NCBI GenBank assembly: GCA_017621905.1
Contig: JAGASC010000200.1
Coordinates: 1 to 10,783 of the forward strand
From: Roseburia sp.
GTDB lineage: Bacteria > Bacillota > Clostridia > Lachnospirales > Lachnospiraceae
Length of the DNA stretch: 10,783 nucleotides
Reading direction: 5' to 3'
Of the stretch, positions 1-6,465 are shown one piece after another. How positions within the stretch are numbered: the stretch's first letter is position 1; each line of letters begins with the position of its first letter. Made by a program: the position numbers and the translations under genes. The notes under the pieces are model-generated. The model was not told the DNA's origin, made no database searches, and saw only the letters and a program-made list of their open reading frames with translations.

Positions 1-1421
1 ACTGCCGGACCGCAGCTGATGTTCGTAATCGTCACGTTGACGCCGAAATTTTTCAGCGTTTGCTGCAGCTTCGTGGCGGTTTCCTGGAGATGCTTTCTGG
101 AATCTCCCGTCTTCTGTTCGCCTCTGGTGAGAAGATTCACCGGCGGAAATACATATTTCTTTGGCATCTCTATGCTCTGCATCTCATCTGCAATATCGGC
201 AACATCGTATGTTTTAACTTCCTGATCTTTTGCCGGAAAATCTTGTATTTCACCGGAAGATTTTGTTTCCCTGAAAACTTTTGTTTCTCTGGGATCCTTT
301 GCCGCTTTTGCTTCTCTTGCTTCCTTTGCCTGAAATTCCTGCCTTACCTCACGAATCGATTCTACACGGTAGTTGTCCTCGGCGCCCATATCATATTCCA
401 TGGCAGAGACTGTGTTTACGACTGGCGCTCCAGGCGCTCCGGATATATGTAAGGCCTCCAGGGCCTCATCCGAAAACGCAGATGGCGCTGTTGGTATCTC
501 CTCTACCACAGATCCCGCAGTAAGCTTTACCCGCTTTTCTTCTTTTATTTCCGGCATGTCAAAAAACTGGTCTGCGTTAATCTCGCTGATTTCATCTGAT
601 TTCGTCTGAGCCTTATCGGGTAAAATCCGGGTATCAATGGCAACCCCCTCTACTTTTCGATCCATACGGCGCAGTTCCCGCTCTTCCCGCTTTATCTGTG
701 CACGTTCACGATGTCTTTCATTGCTAATTTTAGCAGATTCATACACTTTTTTTCCGCCTTTTTGCATTCCCTTTAAGGCGGAGCGCTCCGTGATCAATAC
801 CAGACATATAATCAGCATGACCATGTCGATCACATAGGCACCGACCGTACCGAAGTTCGGCCGAATCAGCCATACCAGAAAGCCTCCGGTCAGGCCGCCG
901 CCAAATCTATTTTCATAACTGTATTCATATGCTTCTAAAGGAGTTCGCTCTGCATCTCCGGTTAAAATAAGTTCTATAAACATGCAGAGAAACGCAACAA
1001 ACAGACAGGCTGCCACAATTTTGACCACTGCTATCCGGTTTCCCTTATTAGACACGGCAAAAAAAGTCCCTACCAGCAATACGATTGGAAAAATATATGC
1101 AATCAATCCCAAAACACCAAAAAAGAAGCTGCTGACCGCATTCCCAACAATTCCCCCAATTCCAAAGTTACTGATAAATAAAAGCAGGGATACTGCAACC
1201 ACAATCCAGAGCGCTACTTCCCTGGCAAAAACTTCTTCCTGCGCCTTCTTTGTATTACTTTTTCGTTCCGAGTATTTCCTTTGCGCAGACTTCGTCTTAC
1301 TGCGCGAAGCCTGTGGCTTACTGCGTGAAGCCTGACTTTTGCTGCGTGCGGCCTGATTCTGTCCGCGTGCGGCCTGGTTCTGACCGCGTGTAGACGTACT
1401 CTTTTTATTTTCTGCTGACAA
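1..1421 (-). CDS. ftsK: FtsK/SpoIIIE-family DNA translocase, N-terminal part (runs off the window)
   Basis: This is the first 473 codons of a septal DNA translocase that moves chromosomal DNA through the closing division or sporulation septum. The frame is open from a TTG at 1421-1419 to the window edge. No in-frame ATG lies near it, and GGAGGT sits 7 nt upstream, so TTG is the likely start. Residues 1-65 are a basic cytoplasmic tail with a 7-residue tandem repeat. Hydrophobic segments at about 68-85, 97-123, 128-153 and 194-211 form the FtsK-type membrane domain, with a possible further short one at 176-186. A long charged linker follows (about 215-420), containing Arg/Glu/Ala/Lys-rich repeats such as REAK and RETK at 369-386. 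The start of the motor region is recognisable from YVFPPVNLL (423-431) and from TKLQQTLKNFGVNVTI (450-465) running into ISCGPAV, as in FtsK/SpoIIIE. The Walker motifs and gamma domain lie outside. FtsK versus SpoIIIE role cannot be decided here. Confidence 0.95.
   Translation of the reverse strand, partial: MSAENKKSTSTRGQNQAARGQNQAARSKSQASRSKPQASRSKTKSAQRKYSERKSNTKKAQEEVFAREVALWIVVAVSLLLFISNFGIGGIVGNAVSSFFFGVLGLIAYIFPIVLLVGTFFAVSNKGNRIAVVKIVAACLFVAFLCMFIELILTGDAERTPLEAYEYSYENRFGGGLTGGFLVWLIRPNFGTVGAYVIDMVMLIICLVLITERSALKGMQKGGKKVYESAKISNERHRERAQIKREERELRRMDRKVEGVAIDTRILPDKAQTKSDEISEINADQFFDMPEIKEEKRVKLTAGSVVEEIPTAPSAFSDEALEALHISGAPGAPVVNTVSAMEYDMGAEDNYRVESIREVRQEFQAKEAREAKAAKDPRETKVFRETKSSGEIQDFPAKDQEVKTYDVADIADEMQSIEMPKKYVFPPVNLLTRGEQKTGDSRKHLQETATKLQQTLKNFGVNVTITNISCGPA
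1297..1395 (-). repeat. 21-bp tandem repeat inside ftsK (about 4.7 units)
   Basis: Units start at 1297, 1318, 1339, 1360 and 1381 on the plus strand, each 21 bp with a shared core close to TGCGTGNNGCCTG. The period is a multiple of three, so it encodes heptapeptides such as ARGQNQA, ARSKSQA and SRSKPQA at residues 11-45 of the FtsK tail. The two middle boundaries are the most alike at DNA level; the outer units are diverged. Copy-number changes would keep the frame. Confidence 0.85.
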
Positions 1422-1428
1422 AAATATT

Positions 1429-1434
1429 ACCTCC
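1429..1434 (-). promoter_or_regulatory. Ribosome binding site that fixes the TTG start of ftsK
   Basis: The minus strand reads GGAGGT here, followed by 7 nt and then TTG TCA GCA GAA. This near-consensus Shine-Dalgarno sequence is the main evidence for a non-ATG start. The first in-frame ATG further in is codon 147, inside the membrane domain, which would remove the first segments. Confidence 0.85.
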
Positions 1435-1468
1435 AGTGACTATCACACTTTTTATTCATCAAAAAGTC

Positions 1469-1513
1469 ATGATTTCCATATATGAAACACTATTACAAAA
1501 TGAAAGAAATCAT
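1469..1513 (-). other. Inverted repeat between uppP and ftsK
   Basis: ATGATTTC at 1469-1476 and GAAATCAT at 1506-1513 are exact reverse complements separated by 29 nt. On the minus strand the distal arm is followed after 3 nt by CTTTTTG, so it might act as a weak terminator or attenuator after uppP. The stem is A/T-rich and the loop long, so it could also be chance. I see no convincing separate promoter for ftsK in this 108-nt gap. Confidence 0.3.
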
Positions 1514-1529
1514 TGTATAATAATGTTAT

Positions 1530-2408
1530 TTATGCCATATAAAAATATCCACCGATAGAAACCGCTCCTACGAGCAGACAATAAATGGCAAATCCCGTAA
1601 ACTTCTTTTTACGGACAACGACTAACATGGTCTTGATACAGATATATCCTACCACAGCAGCGACCAGCATACCGACCAGATAATAAGTCACCTCCGTTCC
1701 TGAAACAGAAACGTTGACAGCATCCTTAATTTCCAGAATGAGTGCACCCAAAATTGCCGGTATGGACATGATAAAAGAATATTTTACCGCAAAATTGCGA
1801 TTGAAACCGCTGACCAGGCAGGCCGTGATTGTAGTACCGGAACGGGACAGACCGGGCAATGTGGCAATTCCCTGGGCAATTCCGATTCCAAATGCATTGG
1901 TATATGTAATGTTTTTAGGAAGCTTCTCCCCATCCTTCGCATGGTCTGCCAGAAAAAGCAGTATCGCGGTAGCCACCAGGCAGATGCCCGGCACAAGCAA
2001 TATCTCAGATGCCTTCTCTACCACATCCTTTGCAAATATACCGATCACGCCGGTAGGGATCGTAGATACGATAATCAACATGACAAACTTCCGATAACTG
2101 CTGTTTACGATTCTGCGATAAGGTTCTTCCTTCCTATGCGCCTTATTCTGAAAAAAAATCACCACATTCACAATGACATCCCGGATGATAGCGCATCCCT
2201 CCGTAATCAGCTTCCAGATATCCTTATAATAGACGGCACAGATTGCCAGCAATGTACCGCCGTGCAACAATACATCAAACAACATCCCCGTATCTGTTTC
2301 CACATGAAAAAGTATTTTAAAAAGTGCCAGATGTCCGGAGCTGCTGACAGGCAAAAACTCCGTCAATCCCTGGATCAGTCCCATAAAAATAGCCTGCAAT
2401 AATGACAT
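1530..2408 (-). CDS. uppP: Undecaprenyl-diphosphate phosphatase (UppP/BacA)
   Basis: This integral membrane enzyme removes a phosphate from undecaprenyl diphosphate, recycling the lipid carrier used for peptidoglycan and other wall polymers; in other species extra copies give bacitracin tolerance. The protein has 292 residues, slightly longer than the roughly 270 usual in the family. Two signatures are intact: GLTEFLPVSSSGH (residues 14-26, with Glu17, the serines and His26) and LPGLSRSGTT (184-193, with Arg189). These contain the residues known to be needed for catalysis. Several hydrophobic helices follow one another, with a basic loop at 88-107 (AHRKEEPYRR and following) accounting for part of the extra length. 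ATG is preceded by AGGAGG at 5 nt spacing. It has its own predicted promoter, and ftsK lies 108 nt downstream. Confidence 0.97.
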   Translation of the reverse strand: MSLLQAIFMGLIQGLTEFLPVSSSGHLALFKILFHVETDTGMLFDVLLHGGTLLAICAVYYKDIWKLITEGCAIIRDVIVNVVIFFQNKAHRKEEPYRRIVNSSYRKFVMLIIVSTIPTGVIGIFAKDVVEKASEILLVPGICLVATAILLFLADHAKDGEKLPKNITYTNAFGIGIAQGIATLPGLSRSGTTITACLVSGFNRNFAVKYSFIMSIPAILGALILEIKDAVNVSVSGTEVTYYLVGMLVAAVVGYICIKTMLVVVRKKKFTGFAIYCLLVGAVSIGGYFYMA

Positions 2409-2432
2409 AGCTGCCTCCTTCCTCTACTGTGA

Positions 2433-2453
2433 GACACAAAAAATCGATTTGTG
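2433..2453 (-). other. Small hairpin in the uppP leader
   Basis: CACAAA and TTTGTG arms surround a 7-nt A/T-rich loop containing ATCGA. It lies between the predicted -10 box and the uppP ribosome binding site, so it would sit at or near the 5' end of the transcript. It could be an operator or an RNA end-stabilising stem. No function is shown, and a 6-bp stem in A/T-rich DNA may be chance. Confidence 0.3.
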
Positions 2454-2465
2454 CATACATATTAG

Positions 2466-2494
2466 ATTTTAACATATTTCGGACAGCTTGTCAT
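2466..2494 (-). promoter_or_regulatory. Predicted sigma-A promoter (extended -10) for uppP
   Basis: On the minus strand a -35 box ATGACA (2494-2489, 5 of 6 consensus bases) is followed by exactly 17 nt and a -10 box TAAAAT (2471-2466). The -10 is preceded by TG plus one base, the extended -10 arrangement. The transcript would start near 2459, about 50 nt upstream of the uppP ATG. It lies just after the tepA stop, where no clear terminator is visible, so uppP may receive both read-through and its own initiation. Confidence 0.7.
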
Positions 2495-2512
2495 TAAAAG
2501 GTTTTCTTAAAT

Positions 2513-3199
2513 TTATGCTTTCTCATCGATCAATTGGTGCAGTTTTTGAAATGCCCGGTCAATTCCGCCCACCTCATCGATCAGCCCCTCTTCCACCGCT
2601 TCGTTACCTACCAGAATAGTGCCCAGATCCTTTGTGAGCATACCTGTATTCATCATCAGTTCCTCTAACCTTTGCTCGGCTGCCCTGGAATGTTCACTGA
2701 TAAATTTTAAAATTCGGTTCTGCATCTGCTTAAAATAATCGTAGGTCTGCTGTGCACCAATTACAGTTCCACTCATCCTCACCGGATGTATGACCATGGT
2801 TCCTGAGGGTACGATAAAAGAATAATCCGTGGAAACTGCCAGCGGTACACCAATCGAATGACTTCCGCCCAACACGAGGGAAACGGTCGGTTTACTTATG
2901 GAAGCAATCATCTCTGCAATTGCAAGACCGCTCTCCACATCACCGCCCACAGTATTTAAGAGCAAAAGTATCCCGTCTACATCCTTATTATCTTCAATTT
3001 CAGCAAGTTTCGGCAGAACGTGCTCATATTTTGTCGTCTTGGTTGCCGGCGGCAGGCAATCGTGTCCTTCCACTTCACCGATGATCGTCAGCATAAAAAT
3101 GCGGCTGTCCTCCCGACTGTTTTTTAGTTCCAGTTGCCCAAATTCTTTTATTTCCTCATTTTTCTTCTGCTGATCGTCTGGTTTCCCGTTATCTCCCAT
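2513..3199 (-). CDS. tepA: ClpP-family serine protease, TepA-like (translocation-enhancing protein type)
   Basis: This 228-residue protein has the ClpP/crotonase-like protease fold. It resembles Bacillus TepA, a cytosolic ClpP relative reported to assist protein export or signal-peptide handling. Residues 1-33 are hydrophilic and charged; there is no signal peptide. The core runs from the ILLLLNTVGGDVESG segment (77-91) to GGSHSIG (111-117), with Ser115 as probable nucleophile, VIHPVRMSG (136-144) with His138, and TKDLG (189-193) with Asp191 as probable third triad member. The LIDEVGGID tail (206-214) is the usual ClpP-like ending. GGGGG lies 8 nt upstream of ATG. A tepA gene close to spoIIIE/ftsK also occurs in Bacillus, which supports the call. 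Main ClpP is less likely because GGSHSIG replaces the ClpP-type GxxASMG motif. Family assignment is firm; the physiological substrate is unknown. Confidence 0.88.
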   Translation of the reverse strand: MGDNGKPDDQQKKNEEIKEFGQLELKNSREDSRIFMLTIIGEVEGHDCLPPATKTTKYEHVLPKLAEIEDNKDVDGILLLLNTVGGDVESGLAIAEMIASISKPTVSLVLGGSHSIGVPLAVSTDYSFIVPSGTMVIHPVRMSGTVIGAQQTYDYFKQMQNRILKFISEHSRAAEQRLEELMMNTGMLTKDLGTILVGNEAVEEGLIDEVGGIDRAFQKLHQLIDEKA

Positions 3200-3240
3200 G
3201 TTTCATTCCCCCTGTTAGTCTCTTGTTTTACTTAAAAGTT

Positions 3241-3332
3241 TCGTAAGCAGTTACAAAGTTTCATTTCTGTTTTGTGCACCTGCAATTACAAATTCTCGTA
3301 ACTGTGAAGGTTCTGAACAGTTACAAATTTTC
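3241..3332. repeat. 35-nt periodic degenerate repeat in the tepA leader
   Basis: On the plus strand CAGTTACAAA starts at 3248 and again at 3318, and CAATTACAAA starts at 3283, so the motif recurs at exactly 35-nt steps. A second overlapping duplication is visible: TCGTAA followed by AGTTACAAA occurs with only GC between (3241-3257) and again with a 17-nt insert containing the hairpin element (3296-3327). The stretch lies between the glgA-side terminator and the tepA ribosome binding site. It may be regulatory, or the residue of tandem duplications. Confidence 0.65.
3298..3324 (+). repeat. Palindromic repeat element, copy 1
   Basis: An 8-bp perfect stem (GTAACTGT at 3298-3305 with ACAGTTAC at 3317-3324) encloses the 11-nt loop GAAGGTTCTGA. 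It matches copy 2 at 5001-5028, which lies in the opposite orientation. It sits just past the terminator downstream of glgA and about 100 nt upstream of tepA. No T-tract follows, so it is not a standard terminator. Confidence 0.75.
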
Positions 3333-3333
3333 C

Positions 3334-3376
3334 ATAATAAAAGCAGAATGCTCTAACAGCATCCTGCTTTTATTAT
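3334..3376 (-). terminator. Strong hairpin terminator downstream of glgA
   Basis: The minus-strand RNA folds into a 19-bp stem (arms 3376-3358 and 3352-3334) with a 5-nt loop. It is perfect except for one G-U pair that would be an A-C mismatch if read on the other strand, which favours minus-strand use. The distal arm ends in CTGCTTTTATTAT, giving the U-rich side expected of an intrinsic terminator, with the matching A-rich proximal side. It ends the metY-glgA transcription region. Confidence 0.85.
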
Positions 3377-3529
3377 TTACAATCCTGTTTTTTCTATACA
3401 CTTTTTAAGGTATCCTGGTAACTGTTTGGAGCAGTCCAATGCATTTACCTCAAGTTTACACGCGATATAGGACGTATAATTCTTATCAGAATTAACAATA
3501 TCCAAGAAGATAATTATAAAGTCCTTCAT
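3377..3529 (-). CDS. Possible small ORF (50 aa) overlapping the end of glgA; unrecognised
   Basis: A 50-codon frame starts with ATG at 3529, overlaps the last 38 nt of glgA in another frame, and ends in TAA at 3377-3379, the base next to the terminator stem. AAAGGA lies 4 nt upstream of this ATG but also encodes glgA residues, so it is not independent evidence. The predicted protein begins MKDFIIIFLDIVNSD and ends in a Lys/Cys-containing tail (LKKCIEKTGL). I recognise no family. In favour: it fills the otherwise unexplained 115 nt between the glgA stop and its terminator, and stop and terminator abut. Against: it is short, half of its start region is constrained by glgA, and no homologue is known to me. 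Chance or a decayed gene remnant is at least as likely. Confidence 0.2.
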   Translation of the reverse strand: MKDFIIIFLDIVNSDKNYTSYIACKLEVNALDCSKQLPGYLKKCIEKTGL

Positions 3530-4946
3530 AACGTCCTTTCGAATTATTCCAGGAATAATCGTTGGCCATACCCCGGTCAATCATCTGATTCCACTGTCTT
3601 TTCCGGTCGAAGTAAATATGCTTGGAGTAATTGATAACACTAAGCATTTCCTCTCCGTTATAATTTGCAAAAGAAAATCCATCTCCTGTATTCTCGTACT
3701 CATTAAATGGCTTTACCGTATCTTTCAGACCACCCGTCTCCCGTACGATAGGTACAGTTCCATAGCGGAAAGAAATCAGCTGGGTCAGTCCGCAGGGTTC
3801 AAAGCGTGACGGCATTAAAAATGCATCTGCTGCTGCGTAAAGCTTATGAGCCAGATCATCGGAATACAGAATATTCGCGGACACTCTGTCGCCGTATTTC
3901 CACGCGTAGTGCCGGAACATATTTTCATACTGCGGTTCACCGGTTCCGATTACAACAAGCTGGGTATGATCATCCACAATACGGTCGATGACATAATTGA
4001 TCAAATCCAGGCCCTTCTGGTCCGTAAGTCTTGAAATCAAGCCGATCATATATTTCTTCTTGTCCACTGCAAGTCCCAGCTCTTCCTGCAGTTTTACTTT
4101 ATTCATAACCTTCTTCTTGCGGAAATTCTCAGCGTTATAATTGGTATAAATCTTAGGGTCCGTCTCCGGATTATATACTTTATAATCAATTCCGTTTACA
4201 ATTCCCTGCATATCAAAATGTCGTGCAGAAAGCAAACCATTCAAGCCCTCACCATAATAATCCGTCTGAATCTCGTTGGCATATGTCTCACTCACCGTAG
4301 TGATATAATCCGCATAGACCAGTCCGCCTTTTAACATATTTGCATCCTTTTTGAACTCCAGTTTATCCGGAGTGAACAAATCAGAAGAAAATCCTGTCAG
4401 TCCCTTTACGGTCTTGATATCCCAGACACCCTGGAATTTCAGGTTGTGGATTGTCATAATGGTCTTTATGCCCCAGTAGAAGGAATCGGCCTGAAACTCA
4501 TTTTTTAAAAATACAGGAATCAGACCGGTCTGCCAGTCATGACAGTGGATCAGATCCGGCCGGAAGTTCACCTGTTTTAAAGCAGAGAGAACCGCCTTGT
4601 CAAAAAAGCTGAACCGCTCAATATCACGGCAAACCTCGCCATAAGGAACTGCACAGTTAAAATAGTCCTGATTGTCGATAAAATAATAAGTAATGCCGTC
4701 TAACACATACTGCAGCACGCCCACATATTTATTCGCATTATAACAGCCCGTACCCATATAAAAATGGGACACATACTCAAACTGGTTGCGGTATTTCTCG
4801 GGAATGCAGCTATAATTTGGCATAATTACTCTTACATCCCACTCCTCCTTATCAAATTCCTTTGGAAGTGCACCGCAAACGTCTGCCAAACCACCGGTTT
4901 TGATAAATGGAACACACTCTGATGCCGCAAAAAGTATTTTTTTCAT
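3492..4946 (-). CDS. glgA: Glycogen synthase (ADP-glucose type, GT5)
   Basis: This cytosolic GT-B enzyme transfers glucose from ADP-glucose to the growing alpha-1,4-glucan in glycogen synthesis. Its 484 residues match the family length. The N-terminal GT5 half carries KTGGLADV (16-23), the ADP-glucose-binding motif, and HCHDWQTG (134-141). TIHNLKFQG (165-173) and VNGID (250-254) follow. The C-terminal half has GLISRLTDQKGLDL (302-315, with Arg306 and Lys311) and SRFEPCGLTQ (380-389, with Glu383), plus RETGGLKDTV (402-411). ATG is preceded by GGAGGG at 4 nt. No other glg gene is in the window, whereas glgA is often clustered with glgB/C/D/P, so here it stands apart between metY and tepA. It is bracketed by two inverted copies of a palindromic repeat and ends before a strong terminator. 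Confidence 0.97.
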   Translation of the reverse strand: MKKILFAASECVPFIKTGGLADVCGALPKEFDKEEWDVRVIMPNYSCIPEKYRNQFEYVSHFYMGTGCYNANKYVGVLQYVLDGITYYFIDNQDYFNCAVPYGEVCRDIERFSFFDKAVLSALKQVNFRPDLIHCHDWQTGLIPVFLKNEFQADSFYWGIKTIMTIHNLKFQGVWDIKTVKGLTGFSSDLFTPDKLEFKKDANMLKGGLVYADYITTVSETYANEIQTDYYGEGLNGLLSARHFDMQGIVNGIDYKVYNPETDPKIYTNYNAENFRKKKVMNKVKLQEELGLAVDKKKYMIGLISRLTDQKGLDLINYVIDRIVDDHTQLVVIGTGEPQYENMFRHYAWKYGDRVSANILYSDDLAHKLYAAADAFLMPSRFEPCGLTQLISFRYGTVPIVRETGGLKDTVKPFNEYENTGDGFSFANYNGEEMLSVINYSKHIYFDRKRQWNQMIDRGMANDYSWNNSKGRYEGLYNYLLGYC

Positions 4947-5000
4947 TGAACCCTCCTGCTTCTTTCTAAAAACGCTTTTGTATCTTTACTATAAATTCAT

Positions 5001-5028
5001 ATAACAGTTCAGCAGCCTTCACTGTTAC
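5001..5028 (-). repeat. Palindromic repeat element, copy 2
   Basis: Read on the minus strand, GTAACAGT pairs with ACTGTTAT (7 Watson-Crick pairs plus a closing G-U) around the 12-nt loop GAAGGCTGCTGA. Copy 1 at 3298-3324 has the same layout on the plus strand. At the sixth stem position copy 1 has T-A and copy 2 has A-T, so pairing is kept despite the change. It begins 4 nt after the metY stop and precedes glgA by about 55 nt. No U-tract follows. Confidence 0.75.
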
Positions 5029-5032
5029 TAAT

Positions 5033-6316
5033 TTATATTATTGCTAATGCCTGCTCTAAATCGGCAATGATATCGTCTGCATTTTCAATACCTATGGACA
5101 GACGCATTAAATCCGGAGCAACTCCTGCCTCTTTTAACTGCTCCTCCGTCATTTGACGATGTGTATGACTTGCTGGATGCAGGATACAGGTTCTTGCATC
5201 TGCTACATGGGTCACAATGGCAATCAGCTTCAGCTGATCCATAAAGCGCACAGCCGTAGCCCGGTCTCCTTTTACCCCGAAGGCCATGACGCCACAGGTA
5301 CCGTCCGGCATATATTTTTCTGCCAATGCATGATATTTGTTATCTGGAAGTCCCGCATAATTGACCCAGGCCACTTTTTCGTGACAGCTCAAAAATTCAG
5401 CCACCTTCTGAGCATTCTCACAGTGTCTCGGCATACGAAGGTGCAGTGTTTCCAAACCCACATTCAGAAGAAATGCATTCATCGGGGACGGAATAGAGCC
5501 CAAATCCCGCATCAGCTGGGCAGTTGCCTTGGTAATATAGGCACCCTTGCCGAATTTCTCTGCATATGTAATTCCATGATAGGATTCATCCGGTGTGGTA
5601 AGACCCGGGAACTTATCTGCATGAGCCATCCAGTCAAAATTACCGGAATCAATGATAGCTCCACCTACTGCCATGGCATGACCATCCATGTACTTGGTAG
5701 TGGAATGCGTCACAATATCTGCCCCCCACTCAAAAGGTCTGCAGTTGATCGGAGTTGCAAAGGTATTGTCCACGATCAGCGGTACTCCGTGGTCATGTGC
5801 CGCTTTTGCAAACTTCTCGATATCCAGAACCACGATAGATGGATTCGCAATCGTCTCAGCAAAAACAGCTTTTGTATTCGGCTGAAATGCTTTGCACAGC
5901 TCTTCGTAGGAATCGTCCGGATTTACAAATGTACAGTCGATGCCCTGTTTTTTTAATGTGGTTCCAAGCAGGTTAAAGGTTCCGCCGTATATGGTATTGG
6001 AAGCCACAATATGGTCCCCCGCCTCACAGAGATTAAAAACTGCATAATAATATGCAGCCTGTCCGGAGGATGTCAGCATACCTGCAACGCCGCCTTCAAG
6101 TTCTGTGATTTTCGCTGCCACCGCATCATTGGTCGGATTCTGCAGTCTGGTGTAAAAATATCCCGTTTCCTCCAGATCGAACAGCCTTCCCATCTGATCG
6201 CTGTCGTCATATTTAAATGTTGTGCTCTGATAAATCGGAAGAACTCTCGGCTCACCATTTTGAGGTTTCCAGCCTGACTGGACACATCTTGTCTCAATCT
6301 TATAATTATTTTCCAT
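5033..6316 (-). CDS. metY: O-acetylhomoserine aminocarboxypropyltransferase / sulfhydrylase
   Basis: This PLP-dependent cytosolic enzyme of the Cys/Met-metabolism (gamma) family makes homocysteine from O-acetylhomoserine and sulfide, the direct-sulfhydrylation route to methionine. The length of 427 residues is typical of MetY and longer than the roughly 380-400 of cystathionine synthases/lyases. Visible motifs are YTRLQNPTND (55-64, phosphate-binding Tyr and Arg), SSGQAA (83-88), IVDNTFATP (181-189, with Asp183 contacting the PLP ring) and HSTTKYMDGH (204-213), where Lys208 is the probable Schiff-base lysine. The C-terminal THVADARTCILHPASHTHRQ region (369-388) with its substrate-binding Arg is conserved in MetY. 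AAAGGAG lies 10 nt upstream of ATG. A TATGAT -10-like box at 6361-6356 might serve it, but its -35 is poor. Its leader is under 100 nt and shows no SAM riboswitch. A related role in cysteine synthesis is possible. Confidence 0.94.
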   Translation of the reverse strand: MENNYKIETRCVQSGWKPQNGEPRVLPIYQSTTFKYDDSDQMGRLFDLEETGYFYTRLQNPTNDAVAAKITELEGGVAGMLTSSGQAAYYYAVFNLCEAGDHIVASNTIYGGTFNLLGTTLKKQGIDCTFVNPDDSYEELCKAFQPNTKAVFAETIANPSIVVLDIEKFAKAAHDHGVPLIVDNTFATPINCRPFEWGADIVTHSTTKYMDGHAMAVGGAIIDSGNFDWMAHADKFPGLTTPDESYHGITYAEKFGKGAYITKATAQLMRDLGSIPSPMNAFLLNVGLETLHLRMPRHCENAQKVAEFLSCHEKVAWVNYAGLPDNKYHALAEKYMPDGTCGVMAFGVKGDRATAVRFMDQLKLIAIVTHVADARTCILHPASHTHRQMTEEQLKEAGVAPDLMRLSIGIENADDIIADLEQALAII

Positions 6317-6414
6317 TTTCCAGTTACTCCTTTGTAATATCTTTCGCTATTTCTTATCATATAACATTTTTCTTTATAATTCCATAACTTTTTGTCTTCT
6401 ATCACAAAATTCAC

Positions 6415-6443
6415 AAAAAAGGAGCGTTCAGATACACTCCTTT
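6415..6443 (-). terminator. Intrinsic terminator of yebC
   Basis: On the minus strand AAAGGAGTG (6443-6435) pairs with CGCTCCTTT (6426-6418) through one G-U pair, with an 8-nt loop, and runs directly into a T-tract (6420-6415). It starts 23 nt after the yebC stop. It separates the CorC-like/yebC unit from metY. Confidence 0.9.
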
Positions 6444-6465
6444 ATTGTCTTACGAATATTCTTTT

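Noticed and set aside
982..1335. A 117-codon plus-strand open frame opposite the ftsK N-terminus
   Set aside because: It is antisense to the continuous FtsK frame, which has membrane helices, a ribosome binding site and the recognisable start of the motor region.
3298..3324. Palindromic element as a standard terminator
   Set aside because: It lacks a U-tract on either strand and lies beyond a much stronger terminator at 3334-3376.
3241..3332. Possible CRISPR array because of the 35-nt spacing
   Set aside because: Only about 10 nt recur in each unit, the units touch without distinct spacers, and there are no cas genes nearby.
3334..3376. Terminator hairpin as a bidirectional terminator between convergent genes
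   Set aside because: There is no plus-strand gene reading into it, and the one non-standard pair is tolerated only in the minus-strand RNA.
5153..5956. A 267-codon plus-strand open frame opposite metY
   Set aside because: It lies wholly antisense to a gene with intact PLP motifs, has no family resemblance, and is Cys/His/Ile-rich in the manner of a complement-strand shadow.
6073..6414. A 113-codon minus-strand frame overlapping the metY start
   Set aside because: It is an out-of-frame overlap of metY codons plus its leader, with no ribosome binding site or recognisable product.
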